Shown: positions 46,688 to 59,270, counted from the first letter of the stretch. The stretch is 64,000 nucleotides of DNA from Garcia nutans (GCA_947685225.1 CANTUV010000007.1:16202501-16266500), one strand, 5' to 3'. Notes: generated by a model not told the origin, from the sequence alone. Made by a program: numbers and translations.

Positions 46688-48472
46688 TGTAGACCCTTAA
46701 TTTTGGCCCTTAAAAGTTTAATTCTAATTAAATTCCAAATAAAGTCCAATCCAATTTTATGAAGACTAAACCTAGTCCGGTCCATTTTTTAAAAGCTCGA
46801 ATTAAAATAGTCCCAATTTTTAAGCCCAAAATAAACCCTGTTCGATTTAAATAGGTATAGGCCATCTTAATTCGACATGAGCTTTGCTCATGTCAAATTT
46901 GGACATGTCCAATTAGACATGGGCACCTACTCATGTCAAATTAGACCCAATTCGATATGATTTCTTAATACCGGCCTGTTTAAGTGTCCTAACTCACATC
47001 TAATTGAAAGGGATGATGATTTCTAGTAGGTTTAGGATTAGTAAACCTAATTAAACCATAGGATTACCTATAAATATAAGAGAAAAGATAGAGACATGAG
47101 AGAGCAACAATTAAAAAGTAGCCACAATAATCAGGAGCGACAGAGAGCAATTAATAAGAAGTAAACAGAAATCAATTAACACCCTCGGCCAGGATTTGAA
47201 GAAAGAGAAACAGAAACAAAAAAAGGGGGATTCAGTGACCACGACCAAGGCAGTAGCTAGGCAATTGCCAAATTGCTGGAACTCAACTAAAGAGCTAAAT
47301 TTATCTAGGCCCTCAACTTATTAAACAGCTAAGCTTGGTTCAAGAAATCTGATTTGGTGGAGCCAACAATGCAAGAACAATTTTTATTAACCTATTCAAT
47401 TAAACTTATTAATTAATTTTAATACCTTACTTACTATGTTACTAAATCATAAGTGGGATTTTATGAGTCTATTACAGTAAGCTATGAGTTTAAACTCTAA
47501 TTATGTAAAATCCAAAACCCTAATCAATTAGGTTTAACCTTACTTGCAAGTTTTTAAAACCAAAACCCTAATTTGATCCCTAAAACCCTAAATTTTAGTT
47601 TAAAACCCTAAATTTGTTTTAGAATCCATAAAACCCTAATTTTCACTAGAAACCCTTAATCCTATTTCTAAAACTCTAGAAACCCTAATTCAAATCAATA
47701 AATCCTAATTTTGTATATTTAATATTTTATTTAAGGTTAAAACCTAGATTTGGTCATTTGATTCATTGTTGTATGTTTATGGTGAACGATCTATTTGTTG
47801 TTTTATTTTTTATGAATAGTTTATTATTATTTTGCTTTTGGTGGATGCTTGAATAGTTTAATCGTATTTGATTAATCATTTAGATTCCAAGAATGTAAGA
47901 AATATATTTTCACTTCGTGGGTACCTCATTTGTTAAAGTTCAATGTAATTAAATTTATTTTAAGTTTTGGGATTAATATAAAGGACATATTTTCATCAAG
48001 TGATGTGTGTCCTATTTTATTTAGTTTTGGACATTGGACGTTATTGTAAGGGTATGTTTTCATCTTGTATGGGTGCCTATTTTTTTATTTGTTTGTTTGA
48101 ACCTTCTTTGATTTTAATACAATGAATGTTTATTTTACTTTAAACTATATGTAGTATGGATGACATTTTAATAAGTTAAGAATTGAGTAATATTTAGACC
48201 TGAAAAGGAGGCTGATTCCAATGAACCGAGTACTATGTGGGTGCTGGGTCATTCTCACCTTCCCCATGCGTATCGAACTTTTCAAACCCAATAGGTGGTT
48301 GGGGATTCCTTAGGAATTGAGTCATCCACCCCTTTCTATTTTCTCGGCCCATCCGGGTGGCGGCTCCATTTTTTCTGAGTTTTCGCCCTTGTTCTCTAAG
48401 GCCCTAGCCTAACAGTGTCGAAGTCGCAAGAACTATTTCACTAGGAGTGGGGGACAAAAATCCCCACTCACA
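46688..48472 (+). repeat. Element B 5' LTR
   Basis: 1785 bp, TGTAGACCC...CCACTCACA. The palindrome region is short (46870-46945, ATTCGACATGAG and CTCATGTCAAAT type). There is a TATA box at 47069 and a telobox cluster at 47515-47700. Confidence 0.9.
47069..47076 (+). promoter_or_regulatory. TATA box, element B 5' LTR
   Basis: TATAAATA, 380 bp into the LTR, followed by purine-rich AGAGAAAAGATAGAGACATGAGAG. Confidence 0.6.
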
Positions 48473-48488
48473 GTGTTGACTCCACTGG
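48473..48488 (+). other. Element B primer binding site (tRNA-Arg type)
   Basis: GTGTTGACTCCACTGG follows the LTR end and aligns with TGGCGACTCCGCTGG. Confidence 0.7.
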
Positions 48489-48770
48489 AAATAAGAGAAG
48501 TTGATTATGTTGGTCATTATATTATTCTATTCTTTTTTATTATGATATTGTAGACCCTTAATTTTTGACCCAATCCTGTCCAACATGTTTTATTTAGTCT
48601 AAAATGATTTTTGTTGTCTAATTGGACCAAAATAATTTTTACTAAATAATTTTTGCTTTAGTATCTAATTTTTATTAATAAAAAATAAAAATAAACAAAT
48701 AAAAGTCAAAAAATAAAAATCAGAGTCGGAAAAATCGAAGGCGAAAAAATCGTCTCGCGGGCCCGTGGGC

Positions 48771-48825
48771 ATTTCGCCCGCAGGAATTTCCTGCGAGCGA
48801 AATAGCTTTTCTATTTCGCCCGCAG
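48771..48825. repeat. GC-rich hairpin cassette in U3 of the nested solo LTR
   Basis: 48771-48803 forms a 33-nt palindrome (ATTTCGCCCGCAGG / CCTGCGAGCGAAAT) with about one mismatched pair; 48811-48825 repeats the left arm. A decayed relative is at about 59530-59570 in element C. Confidence 0.8.
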
Positions 48826-48978
48826 CCCGCCCCTACCGCATTTTTCTGTTGCAATTTTTTTCGGCAGCGTAATTTTTTCGACGTAAATTTTTGGAAACCT
48901 AATTCAATTAGGTTTCGGTTTCTTTTTTTATTAATATTAATTGCCTTAACTAATTAGGAATAAATCACATCAAACCAC

Positions 48979-48986
48979 TATAAATA
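48979..48986 (+). promoter_or_regulatory. TATA box, nested solo LTR
   Basis: CACTATAAATAAGG, matching TCTATAAATAAG at 59773 in the element C LTR. Confidence 0.6.
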
Positions 48987-50667
48987 AGGACCAAAGGCAA
49001 TTAATTTAGGGGAGGAAAAATTTCACAGTAGCTTTGAGAATTTGAATCTGAAAGTGAAGTGGAAAAGTAATAATTGAATTCAATTGATTTTTAAGGAACA
49101 GAAACACGATTTAAGCAATTCAAAGGCAAAAAAGGCTTGTCTTTGGAGCTTGTTCATCCAAGAAGAATTATTTTTGGAGGAATCATCAAAAAAAGGTATG
49201 TATTAAATTCTTTATTTTTTATATACAGTAGCTAAATTTTCCTTTGTTCTTTTAATTCAAAAATCCCAGAACCTAATCCCTTTTGTTCAAAGTTAAAAAC
49301 ATTAATCTGTTGCTTTATTTCCCAAGGAATTTAAAGTTATTAATTTTATTTCTTCAAAACCCCAAAACTCCAATTTACTTTCCAAATTATGTAAACTCTT
49401 AAAACATATTCTGTTTCTTATAAAAAAAACCCTAAAATACTTTTTCCAATTATATAAATCTTTTTTATTTATAAAAACTTTAATTTGTTTGGTTTAAACT
49501 TATAAAATCTCATGAAATCATCAAATTGTTTTTCTAAACCTTAATTCAAATTCATCACCCGAGACCCAAATTCTAAAACACTAAAACCCTAATTCAACTT
49601 CTAAACCTAAAATATTAAACTTTAACTCCTTTAAAACCTTAAATCTTAATTTTTTTGCTAAGCCCTAATCCTTTAAAATATTAAAAAACCATAAAAATAT
49701 AAATATTTTAAAATTACACAGTAGCTTGATATCATCATTTAAAACCACAAATCAAAACAATTTTAAAGTGTCTAAAACCCTAGTTTCATGATTTCACCAT
49801 TCAAATATTAATTTAGTTAATCAAAGAGTCTTACCAACCTTTTAAAACATAAAACCCTAATTTATTTTAATTCCATAAAAAGTTACAGTAGCTATAATTG
49901 GACTTTTATTTGCTTTATTCAATTCCATATTTGATTTTGCTTTGATTTATCTCTTATGCTTTAATTTATTTAAATTCAATGCTTGGTTTATTTTATTTAT
50001 CATGGATGGATGTTTATTTTATATTTTGATTAATAGCTTTGATGAATGATTTATTTATGATGAATAGTTATTTACTTTTACCAATTAATTTAGATTTCCA
50101 AAAGTTGTAAGAGGTATGTTTCCACTTGGTGGGTACCTCATTAGTTAAACATCATGTGATTTAATTTGCTTTTCTATTTTAGAACCTATGTAAAGGGCAT
50201 GTTTCTACCTTTCAGTGGGTGTCCTATTTAGGCATGTGATGTAAGGACATGTTTCCATCCTTGGATGGGTGTCCATGTATTTGTTTTGTTTGGACATTGC
50301 TTTGATTTTAATATAATGATGCTTTCTTTTAATTATTGTGTGTAATATGGATAATGTTGTTATATTTAAGAATTTTATAATATTAAGACCTGTAAAGGAG
50401 GCCGGTTCCAATGAACCGGACATTGTGGGGGTGCTGGGCCATTTCTCACCTTCCTCACACGTACCCAACTTTCCAAACTATTAGGGGGTTGGGGATTCTT
50501 TAGGAATCGAGTCATCCACCCCTTTCTTTTTCCCGGCCAATTCGGGTGGCGACTCCATTTTCTCCGAACTTAGGTCCGTGTTCTCTAAGGCCCCGAGCCT
50601 AAACAGTGCCGAAGTCGCAATAACCATTCCACCGGGAGTGGGGGCGAAAATCCCCGCTCACAGATAT

Positions 50668-51745
50668 TATCCCTTGCATCACTTAGATTGCATTAGTGCA
50701 TGAGTTAGAGTGCCCTTGGAACCCATGTTGTGTATATGCAATGGATACCATACTTTCATTTAAGGTATAGAGATCGACCACTATATAACCACTTAAAGCC
50801 TTGTACCTTTTGGTATATACTTACTATGGGGACCTAAGCCTTTTCAACGTAAAAACTAAAGCCCATCTAGTTGGCCTAGTAATTTTCCTTAGGTTTACCC
50901 TAAATGCTTATTGTTTGACTATTATTAACATATTTTAACTGAGTTATGGCCCATTTGGTTTGCCTTTCTCTAATATGATCTAATTATGGTGTAAATCCAA
51001 AATAATTCTTTTAAGGCCCAAAAGACCAAAATTATTTTCAAACTCTTTTTAAAAATGGTTTTTGACATAAAAGCTTTTTAAGATGGGCCAAAAAAACCTT
51101 TTTCCTCATGGCCCAAGTTCAAAGAGCAAAAATTATTTTCAAACAAACAATTTTCAATGGGCTCTTAAACATTTATTAAAACTTTTCTTAAATGGGTTTA
51201 CAACTAGTTAGGTCATTTATAGAATATTAAAATCAATTGTGGGCCTAATTTATACCAAGACTTGTTAATCATGGGCTTATTTGTGGCATGAATTATTAGT
51301 CGTTTATTTCTAAATATGAAAAATCTATTCATGATAAACCTTTTTAATTTAGTCTTAATCCACGATAGAGCATAAAAGTTATTCTTCAGTTGACCTAACA
51401 GATTAAGGGTTAATTAATAGAAATTATCATGGGCTGATTTTTATTTGAAAATGCAACTCTTGGTTAATCCGTCTGAGTGCATCTATCGAAAATACAATAT
51501 CCCTTGCTGATATTTTGGTTACCATAATACCTAGAAAAAGAGACTTGCCACTTGTGTGTGGAAGATATAAGGTTGGAAGGAACGTCTTGACTTAATTTGT
51601 TTGTTTGTATTATTTTTTACACATGCATACATGCATTGCATCACATAAGCATTGATCCTTTCTGGCTCACTGACCTAAAGTACAATCATTTAAGAGCATA
51701 CGACAACACCACCTATAATAGTGATTTTGATTCAAGTGTTTCATT
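50668..51745 (+). other. Element B leader, no gene seen
   Basis: It continues the leader interrupted by the solo LTR. It is collinear with 9540-10438 of A and 61590-62536 of C. Confidence 0.7.
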
Positions 51746-52390
51746 AGGAGGATGGATGCAAACCAGCTAAGGGATATAGTCGATGAAGTTGTCAAAGCTT
51801 AGATTATGAAGGCTCAGTTGATTGAGGTTCTGGAGATCATCAACAATGAAGTGTCTGCCACTAACATAAAGAAGAAGGGAAAGGCAACTTTAAGGGACAA
51901 ATCCACTGATCAAATAAGAAATGAGGGGTCAATTCTTATTCTACAAGATCAATTGGGCCATATTCCGACCAAATATTTTAAAGACTTATATGAGGTTGAC
52001 CTTCATATAAAAGATTGGGAGAGAGAAAAGAATATATATAGTGAAAAAGAGAGCAATAAGGGTGGCCACCATCCTAGTGGGTAAAGTCAAAGGGGACAAA
52101 AAGATGTTAAGATAAATGCAACAAATGAGTAGGCAAAGAAGCATAAATTTTCAAACCTGGGGGAACCTTTGTCAAAGATTTTTGAAAATCTAATGAAGAT
52201 GGATTTGCTACAACCACTAACACCTCGGCCATTGCCATATCCTCTACCACCTAAGCTCAATACTCAGCGGTATTGCCACTTCCATCAAATACTAGGTCAT
52301 GACACAGATTAATGTATATGTTTAAGGCATGAAATACAGAACCTCATCGATGATGGAAAGATCCTCGCCCTTGACATGCCCAAATAGATG
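51746..52390 (+). pseudogene. Element B gag remnant lacking the capsid core
   Basis: The frame at 51806-52084 (92 aa, MKAQLIEVLEIINNEV...) carries the N-terminal helical part of Tat/Ogre gag. It then jumps to IKDWEREKNIYSEKESN, the counterpart of the sequence that follows the capsid core in A and C (IEEWERE). After its stop, other frames give LLQPLTPRPLPYPLPP and a zinc-finger-like patch (CHFHQILGHDTD, RHEIQNLID, about 52270-52355). The whole capsid core (about 130 residues in A, 11141-11500) is deleted. This copy therefore cannot make a particle protein and must have depended on others, or the deletion came after insertion. Confidence 0.75.
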
Positions 52391-53130
52391 AAGCATCTTT
52401 AACTTAAACTCAACAAACTTACCTTGGTTTGAGTGTTGCTCATTTTATTTTGCTTTATTTGATATTTCATTGGAACAATTGTGTTTTTTCAAATGAAAAT
52501 TGTTTAAATAAATTGCTTTTTATTACATTTGTAATTTTGTTAGTTATGGTTCATTTTGGTGCTCAACCATGATGAATCTAGCTTGATATTCATAAATTAG
52601 CATATCTATACATCGTGATTTGAATGACTTTACTAGACGAGGAAATTGTTCTATAGCATTGAGTTGTGCATACTTACTTAGAGACGACTCCTACATAGTT
52701 ATCAGTGTCTAGGTCCTAGTCAATCTTAGAACATACTTTGATGAACTTTCAAGACAAAATTGAACTTTATTTAAGAGAGGGATTATCTAGGCATTGTTTG
52801 GTGAGCCAACGACTAAAATCCACCATGTTAATATCAATCCATAGTTTGTCCCCTTGAACCTTCATGAGATTTTAGCCTGATTTTCATTGGCTTATAAACC
52901 CTAATAACCTACCCTTAACTGTTATGACAGGTCTAATAATCACTAAGTTACCAAGAAGTCAAGAAGACTGAAGAAAGGGATGCTTAATCAAGACTATAAA
53001 AAGTTGAAATTTACCTGAATTTAGGTCCGATGGTATTAAGATTACAAAAGATTTATCCTCATTAAAGTGGACTCATGCTACTCCATAGTTAGAAGTATAG
53101 GACAGTATGAACAATAAGACTCTCTTATAG

Positions 53131-53224
53131 CAAAAAAAAGAAAGAAAGAAAAAAGAAAAAAGAAAGGAAGGAAAAAGAAGAAGGAAGAAAGAGAATAAGA
53201 GAATAAGAAGAATAAAATAATAAA
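53131..53224 (+). repeat. Purine tract of element B (first)
   Basis: AAAGAAAG/GAAGGAA-type A/G run, the counterpart of 12735-12823. Confidence 0.85.
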
Positions 53225-53480
53225 AGTTGGAAAGGACAGTTTAGAAAGCCAACAATGTTCTTTCTACCTAAAACAATAGAAGACTTCCACTCAGCCTATG
53301 AGAAAAGTATGAGTTTAATTGGTCCAACCCAACCAGAAATTCAGCCAAAATTAGAGAAATAGGAGAAAGACCATCTAGTTCATAATACCCATCGTAGCTC
53401 CAAGTCAGTAATCTTGATAGTCATATAATTGATAGTCCTACAGAGAAAAAGGATAAAATGATGAAATACCAAAACAAATA

Positions 53481-53560
53481 AAGAAAAAAGAAGAAAAGAA
53501 AAGGAAAAAGAAAAGGGGAAAAAAGGGAAAAAAGAAAGAAAGAAGAAGAAGAAAAGTAAA
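53481..53560 (+). repeat. Purine tract of element B (second)
   Basis: AAGAAAAGAAAAGG-type run, the counterpart of 13035-13094. Confidence 0.85.
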
Positions 53561-54849
53561 AGAATGAGGGGTCTACAACTTATTGCAAAGGTAAAGAATG
53601 TCCTAATCAAGATCCAGATTCATGCCAAGAAAATGGAAGAATATTCAAAGCCCTTTATAGTGTGAAGATGTGTCATTTGTGTCATGTCAACTCCAATTTA
53701 CAAATGGTCTTCATCTAAACCATGTCCCTTATAAATCCAATTCCAAGCCTATTAAAGATCTGTTGATCTCTCTTGGTAGGTGGAGTCTATTAGTGGAGAT
53801 TGTTTGAATAAGAATGCATATGAAATAGATAATATTTAAACTCAGTGAGACCTTTGTCTAAGTAATGTATATGTGCCTATCTAAAGTACAAGAGTTCTTG
53901 CTTAAATAGAAATGATTCCAAAGTTTAGTATGGTAGCTAGGGTTACAATGTTATAGATGTGTTAAATTGAAAGACCAAGTCCTAAGGTATATTAAAATTG
54001 ATTTGGCAAAGCCAACATTTGATTTCAAAATTAAAATTAAATTTTAAAATAAATATATGTTTTTTTGTCAAATGAGCCTTCAATCTTGGGAAAGTACATC
54101 GTACTATTGAATCTTAAAGGACAAATTGGGCAAAGATAGGACTTGTTCGCAAGGTTATGAAGAAGCTTCCAACTAATGTGCTAAATTATGGTATATCTTG
54201 TACCTCTCACTATTCTGCTTGGGCCTCCACTACTCATATTTGTTATATCTTAAAGATGAAGCTGTGGATATGACATGTCATGATGATCCAATACAAGACC
54301 TATATGAAAATCCTAAAGATACCAGTGGGAGTGCTTCGGTCTATCATATTAGTCTGCAAGTCAGTATAGTCACTGTAAGTATCATTCATGCATATCATGC
54401 ATACACACATACATGAGCATGCATACATTGCATTTTTTTTTTGTCTATTCTTTAAGCAACCAATACTCTTGAAGCAAACAATGAGAAGCAGACATAACAT
54501 CAAAGGGGCATAAAAGGCCCGTTGCTTGAGAAAGGTCCAATCATGTTGCAAAAATGGAGATGCTTGCTTGCTCAAAGAATAAGACAAAAGTATCGGTTGA
54601 AGCATAATGGCCATAAAATCATCGGTTTGAGCCTACACAGGGGGCAAAACTTCACCTTTCAATTTTTTAATTTTATGCATGTATAAAACATTTTTAAACT
54701 CTCTTTCAATGTTCTGCCATGCAGGAGACAAGAGAGGATATGAGGGCTAAAGGGCTAAAAATAGGCAAACTTTTTGTAAAGCGGAAGCCACTAAAGAATC
54801 AAAAGCAGAATCCAATAAAGAATGGAACAAATGATTGAAGATAAAATTG

Positions 54850-55480
54850 CCATAAGGTTAATCCAGATAGAAGAGCTGAAGTCAATCCATTGAAGAATGG
54901 AACAAGGATAGAAAAAAGCTCGCACTGTCAAATGACAGAAAGTCAGTCCAGCTAGAACAGCTGAAGTCGATCCATTGAAGGATGGAACAATTGGCTAGAA
55001 GAAAGCCACAACCCTTAACTGACAGAAGGTCAGTCAACTAGAAGAGCTAAAATTAATGCTAGAAGAAAGCCAAAACTCTCAACTGATAAAAGGTCAATTG
55101 AATCCAATCTTGAGTCGAGAATCCAAATCTAGTATCAGATCGAGAACCCAAATCCAGTATCAGGTAGAGAACCCAAATTCAGTATCGGGTCGAGAACCTA
55201 AATCTGATCTCGTGGCCAGAACCAAAGTCTAACCTAGGGTTGAGAACTCAAATTCAATCTCGGATCGAGAATCTAAATTTAATCTCGGGTCTATAACCCA
55301 AATCCAATCTAGGGTCGAGAATCCAAATCCAATCTTGGGTCGAGAACCAAAATTCAATCTCAATTCCAAAACCTAAACCAGTTCAAGTTCATTAAAACTA
55401 AGATATTATAGTCACTTGATGGTTTTCATTGAGATATTAGAGTTACCCAATAGCCCATTAAGATATTAGAATCGTTCAAT
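54850..55480 (+). repeat. Three tandem-repeat families in element B 3' untranslated region
   Basis: Block 1 (54850-55090): about 110-bp units with AGAAGAGCTGAAGT, CCATTGAAG(A/G)ATGGAACAA and AGAAAGCCA. Block 2 (55095-55375): about ten 30-bp units of TCGGGTCGAGAACCCAAATC. Block 3 (55400-55480): GATATTAGAGTTACCCAATA units, the same family as 14640-15205 of element A. Confidence 0.85.
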
Positions 55481-55640
55481 GGTCGGATATCAATACTTAA
55501 TAATTCCTCACTATAGGGTATCCATCCTTTGGATTTTTGCTTATTTGTCTCTGTGTTTCATTTTGCAGATGCTTGGTGCAAAATTCAAAAGCTATATCAT
55601 TGCTTTTCACTTTCTTATACTGAAGTCTCAAATTGTTCAA

Positions 55641-55654
55641 GTAGGGGGCAAAAC
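55641..55654 (+). other. Element B polypurine tract
   Basis: GTAGGGGGCAAAAC abuts the 3' LTR TGTAGACCC. Confidence 0.8.
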
Positions 55655-57456
55655 TGTAGACCCTTAATTTTGACCCTGAATGAGTTTAGTTTTAATTAAG
55701 GCCCAAATTAAGTCTAATCCAATTTTATGAAGCCTAAACCTAGTCCAGTCCATTTTTTAGAGCTCGAATTAAAATAGTTCCATTTTTTAAGCCCAAAATT
55801 AACCTCGTTCGATTTAAATAGGTATAGGCCATCTTAATTTGACATGAGCATGCCCATATCAAATTTGGACATGTCCAATTCAACATGGTCACCTACTCAT
55901 GTCAAACTAGATCCAATTCGTTATGTTTTCTTAATACTGGCCTGTTTAAGTGTCCTAACTTGCATCAAATTGAAAGGGATGATGTTTTCTAGTGGGTTTA
56001 GGATTAGTAAACCTAATTAAACCCTAGAATTACCTATAAATATGAGAGAACAGAGAGAGACATGGGAGAGCAACAATTAAAAAGTAGCCACAATAATCAG
56101 GATCGACAGAGAGCAATTAGTAAGTAGTAAGTAGAAATCAATTAACACCCTCAGCCAGGATTTGAAGAAAGAGAAACAAAAACAAAAAAAAAGGGGAGTC
56201 AGTGACCACGACTAAGGTAGTAGCTAGGTAATTGCCAAATTGCTGGAACTCGACCAAAGAACTAAATTGATCTAGGCCCTCAACTTATCAAATAGCCAAG
56301 CTTGTTTCAAGAAATCTGATTTGGTGGAGCCGACAATGCAGGTACAATTTTTATTAACCTATTCAATTTGAACTTATTAATTAATTTCAATACCTTACTT
56401 ACTGTGTTACTAAATTATAAGTGGGATTTTATGAGTCTTTTACAATAAGCTATGAGTTTAAATTTAAAATTAATCAAAAGATCAACAAACCCTAATTCTG
56501 TAAAATCCAAAACCCTAATCAATTAGGTTTAACCCTACTTGCATGTTTTTAAAACCAAAACCCTAATTTGATCCCTAAAATCCTAAATTTTAGTTTAAAA
56601 CCCTAAATTTGTTTTAGAATCCATAAAACCCTATTTTTCACTAGAATTAATCTTGTTTCAAAAACTCTAGAAAACATAAATCACATCACTAAACCCTAAT
56701 TTTGTATATTTAATATTCTATTTAAGATTAAAACCTAGATTTGGTCGTTTGATTCATTGTTGTATGTTTATAATGAATGATCTATTTGTTGTTTTATTTA
56801 TGATGAATAGTTTATTATTATTTTGCTTGTGGTGGATGCTTGAATGGTTTAATCATATTTAATTAATCATTTAGATTCCAATGATGTAAGAGGTATGTTT
56901 CCACTTTATAGGTACCTCATTTGTTAAAGTTCAATGTAATTCAATTTATTTTAACTTTTGGGATTAATGTAAATGACATATTTCCACCAAGTGGTGGGTG
57001 TTCTATTTTATTTAGTTTTAGATATTGGACGTTATTGTAAGGGCATGTTTCTATCTTGTATGAGTGCCTATTTGTTTATTTGAACATTCTTTGATTTTAA
57101 TACAATGAATGTTTATTTTACTTTAAACTCTATGTAGTATGGATGGCATTTTAATAAGTTAAGAATTTAATAATATTTAGACCTAAAAATGAGGTCGGTT
57201 CCAATAAACCGGACGTTATGGGGGTGTTGGGTCATTCTCACCTTTACCATACGTATCCAACTTTTTGAATCCAACAGAGGGTTGAAGATTCCTTAGGAAT
57301 CTAGTTATCCACCCCTTTCTATTTTTTGGCCCATCTGGATGGCGACTCTATTTTCTCTGGGTTGAGGCTCGTGTTCTCTTAAGCCATGAGCCTAATAGTG
57401 CCCAAGTCACAAGAACTATTCCACCGGGAGTGGGGGGGTAAAAATCCCCGCTCACA
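55655..57456 (+). repeat. Element B 3' LTR
   Basis: 1802 bp, ends CCGCTCACA. TATA box at 56035-56042; telobox-like cluster at 56490-56700; TGGCGACTC at about 57341. Confidence 0.9.
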
Positions 57457-57472
57457 CCATCTTGGGACAATA

Positions 57473-58207
57473 ATGTCTAATTCTATCTTATTCGCCAAAT
57501 GAGAGTTATAAACTAACCTAAATAGATGAGTGAACTCAAGATTATATATTGAGTATGTCTGATCTATCGTCTGCATAGTGTTTCAAAACTAAAATACGTT
57601 TCTGATAAACACACACTCCATTAGAAGGACTAAACACTATGGCATGTGACTCATACCACATATGTGATTTCTTTACCACATAGGGGGATAAAAGCTCATG
57701 ATCTCTGTTTTTATCATTTTGAGACCCTTTGAGAATTATGGTTCTCAACTTGATTATCCTTATAATTTTTGGTTGGTTTTACAAGATATAATTAGGTGTT
57801 TGCTATCTTAGGGTGTTTCTAAATATGAATGATTCGAACTAGGGGACATTTCTAGAAAAGTGAGTCTAGTTATGATCAAGGGAGCTAAACTAGAGGGAAG
57901 ATTACTTGGCAAACACTTCTCTTTGTGTTCACAGGTCGACTAATTATATTAGTCAGCTAATATGATTGTGGATGCAAAAGTGCCTTGAGTTCAAAAAGAG
58001 AGAAACAAAAATGTTATAAATAGTCTAGGGTAAAGCATACTATATCTACTCCAAAGCTGTTTACTCAAACGAGACACTATATATCCCTAACAGGTATATA
58101 ACATATAGGTTTCGTAGTGTGCTAATCATACGGTCCATTAGCTTAGTATGGGCTGCCTAATATAATTGCTTTTATTAGCATATGATCTCTCATGTACAGG
58201 TAGGAGA
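57473..58207 (+). other. Probable 3' internal end of a third copia element
   Basis: No protein domain is recognised. The right end, GTACAGGTAGGAGATGTTGATTTTTGG, has the layout of a copia polypurine tract followed by an LTR start. The rest is unassigned. Confidence 0.45.
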
Positions 58208-58366
58208 TGTTGATTTTTGGGTCAGATTTGCCCATGATAAATGGGTAACACTTATAGGGCTAAAACATCTAAATAATAATTAAATATTATATATGAATTA
58301 ATATTTGTAAAGCATGAATGGGATTAGGAATCCTATTCACAATATAATTTTGATTCTTGATATAAT
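58208..58366 (+). repeat. Start of a copia 3' LTR, cut at 58367
   Basis: TGTTGATTTTTGGGTCAGATTTGCCC follows a PPT-like AGGTAGGAGA. It is interrupted by a TGTAACACCC LTR. Confidence 0.45.
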
Positions 58367-59270
58367 TGTAACACCCTTATATCCTATATACATACAATAC
58401 ATACTTTCAGCTTATGTAAAATATGCATATACGATACAAAAATGTCACAGATCAGTTTAATAAAAAAATTTACATTTCTGATTTAAAATTTTAAATACTA
58501 AATATATAAAATTAAATAGTATATAAATATTCTTTACTTGTTATAGGAACCCAAAATAAACATTTTATATGAAAATCTCTGAAAAATATTCGTCAGAGTT
58601 TTGTCTGTAATTTGGACATTTTCAAAATTCAGCAAAACACAACTTGCTTCAGAAAATACTCCCAAATAATTTTAAATTACCATTTCACCCATACTCCTCA
58701 ATTTCACCAAGTTTCTCAAATATTTATATATATATATATATATAATTTAGAACATATTTAAATCCCCATTTTAAATAACTTAACCCAAACATTCTTTATA
58801 GTTTACAATACATAAAATCTAAAAACATAATATAATATGCATAATACCCAAAATATACAATAACATAAAATATATACATGCTGTTGATAGTATTTTTTTT
58901 TATCTTGATATCAACTCTACAAGCACAACCACAAGTTCAGACCCGACCTGGTCTAGAAGAACTCTCTGGCTTAGCCGAATTTACTCTGTCACCTGTGCGA
59001 TGTAAACAATCGCGCTACGCTAAAAGCCTAGTAATACAAACTTGATAATAATAAAACTCAAATGCAATGATAATGCACAATGTGTATGGATATCACATCA
59101 TTCCATTTTCTCATACTTTTCAAATATTTTACAATCCACAATTCACATAAAAACAAACACAAACATGGGCTCAAAGATAACTAATATCCTATTCAAATTT
59201 CAAAATTACTGTTTTGGTTTATAATGACACCATGTGTCTAGCCCCGTAGGCAAAATATCAATGTAATAGT
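58367..59270. mobile_element. TGTAAC-type LTR fragment
   Basis: It starts TGTAACACCCTTATATCC and shares GTCAGAGTTTTGTCTGTAAT with GACAGAGTTTTCTTTGTAAT (about 2030) of the long solo LTR at 1917. It is interrupted by element C at 59271. Its other part should lie beyond the window. Confidence 0.6.
58725..58745. repeat. (TA)n microsatellite
   Basis: Ten TA units inside the TGTAAC-type LTR. Confidence 0.95.

Larger units (their letters stand above)
48549..50662 (+). mobile_element. Solo Tat/Ogre-type LTR nested in element B leader
   Basis: 2114 bp, TGTAGACCC...CCGCTCACA, with exact TSDs GATAT (48544-48548, 50663-50667). It lies 76 bases after the element B 5' LTR. It belongs to the same LTR subfamily as element C, with a GC-rich U3 palindrome cassette. 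Internal parts: hairpins (48771-48825), TATA box (48979), telobox cluster (about 49570-49870) and GGTGGCGACTCC (about 50536). Confidence 0.95.
52391..54825 (+). other. Element B conserved non-coding body
   Basis: No pol domain is seen on either strand. It is collinear with 11990-14450 of element A and includes purine tracts at 53131-53224 and 53481-53560 and a GGGGGCAAAAC motif at 54640-54650. The 72-aa and 104-aa frames near 54198-54614 have no recognisable pattern. Confidence 0.75.
46688..57456 (+). mobile_element. Element B: Tat/Ogre-like element with gag remnant and no pol
   Basis: LTRs lie at 46688-48472 and 55655-57456, with exact TSDs CCATC (46683-46687, 57457-57461), a PBS (48473-48488) and a PPT (55641-55654). 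A solo LTR (48549-50662) is nested in its leader; without that the element is about 8.65 kb. Gag is reduced (51750-52390). The rest of the internal region is collinear with element A's non-coding body, followed by tandem repeats. The first 260 bp of the LTRs differ by about 10% by eye. Confidence 0.9.
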
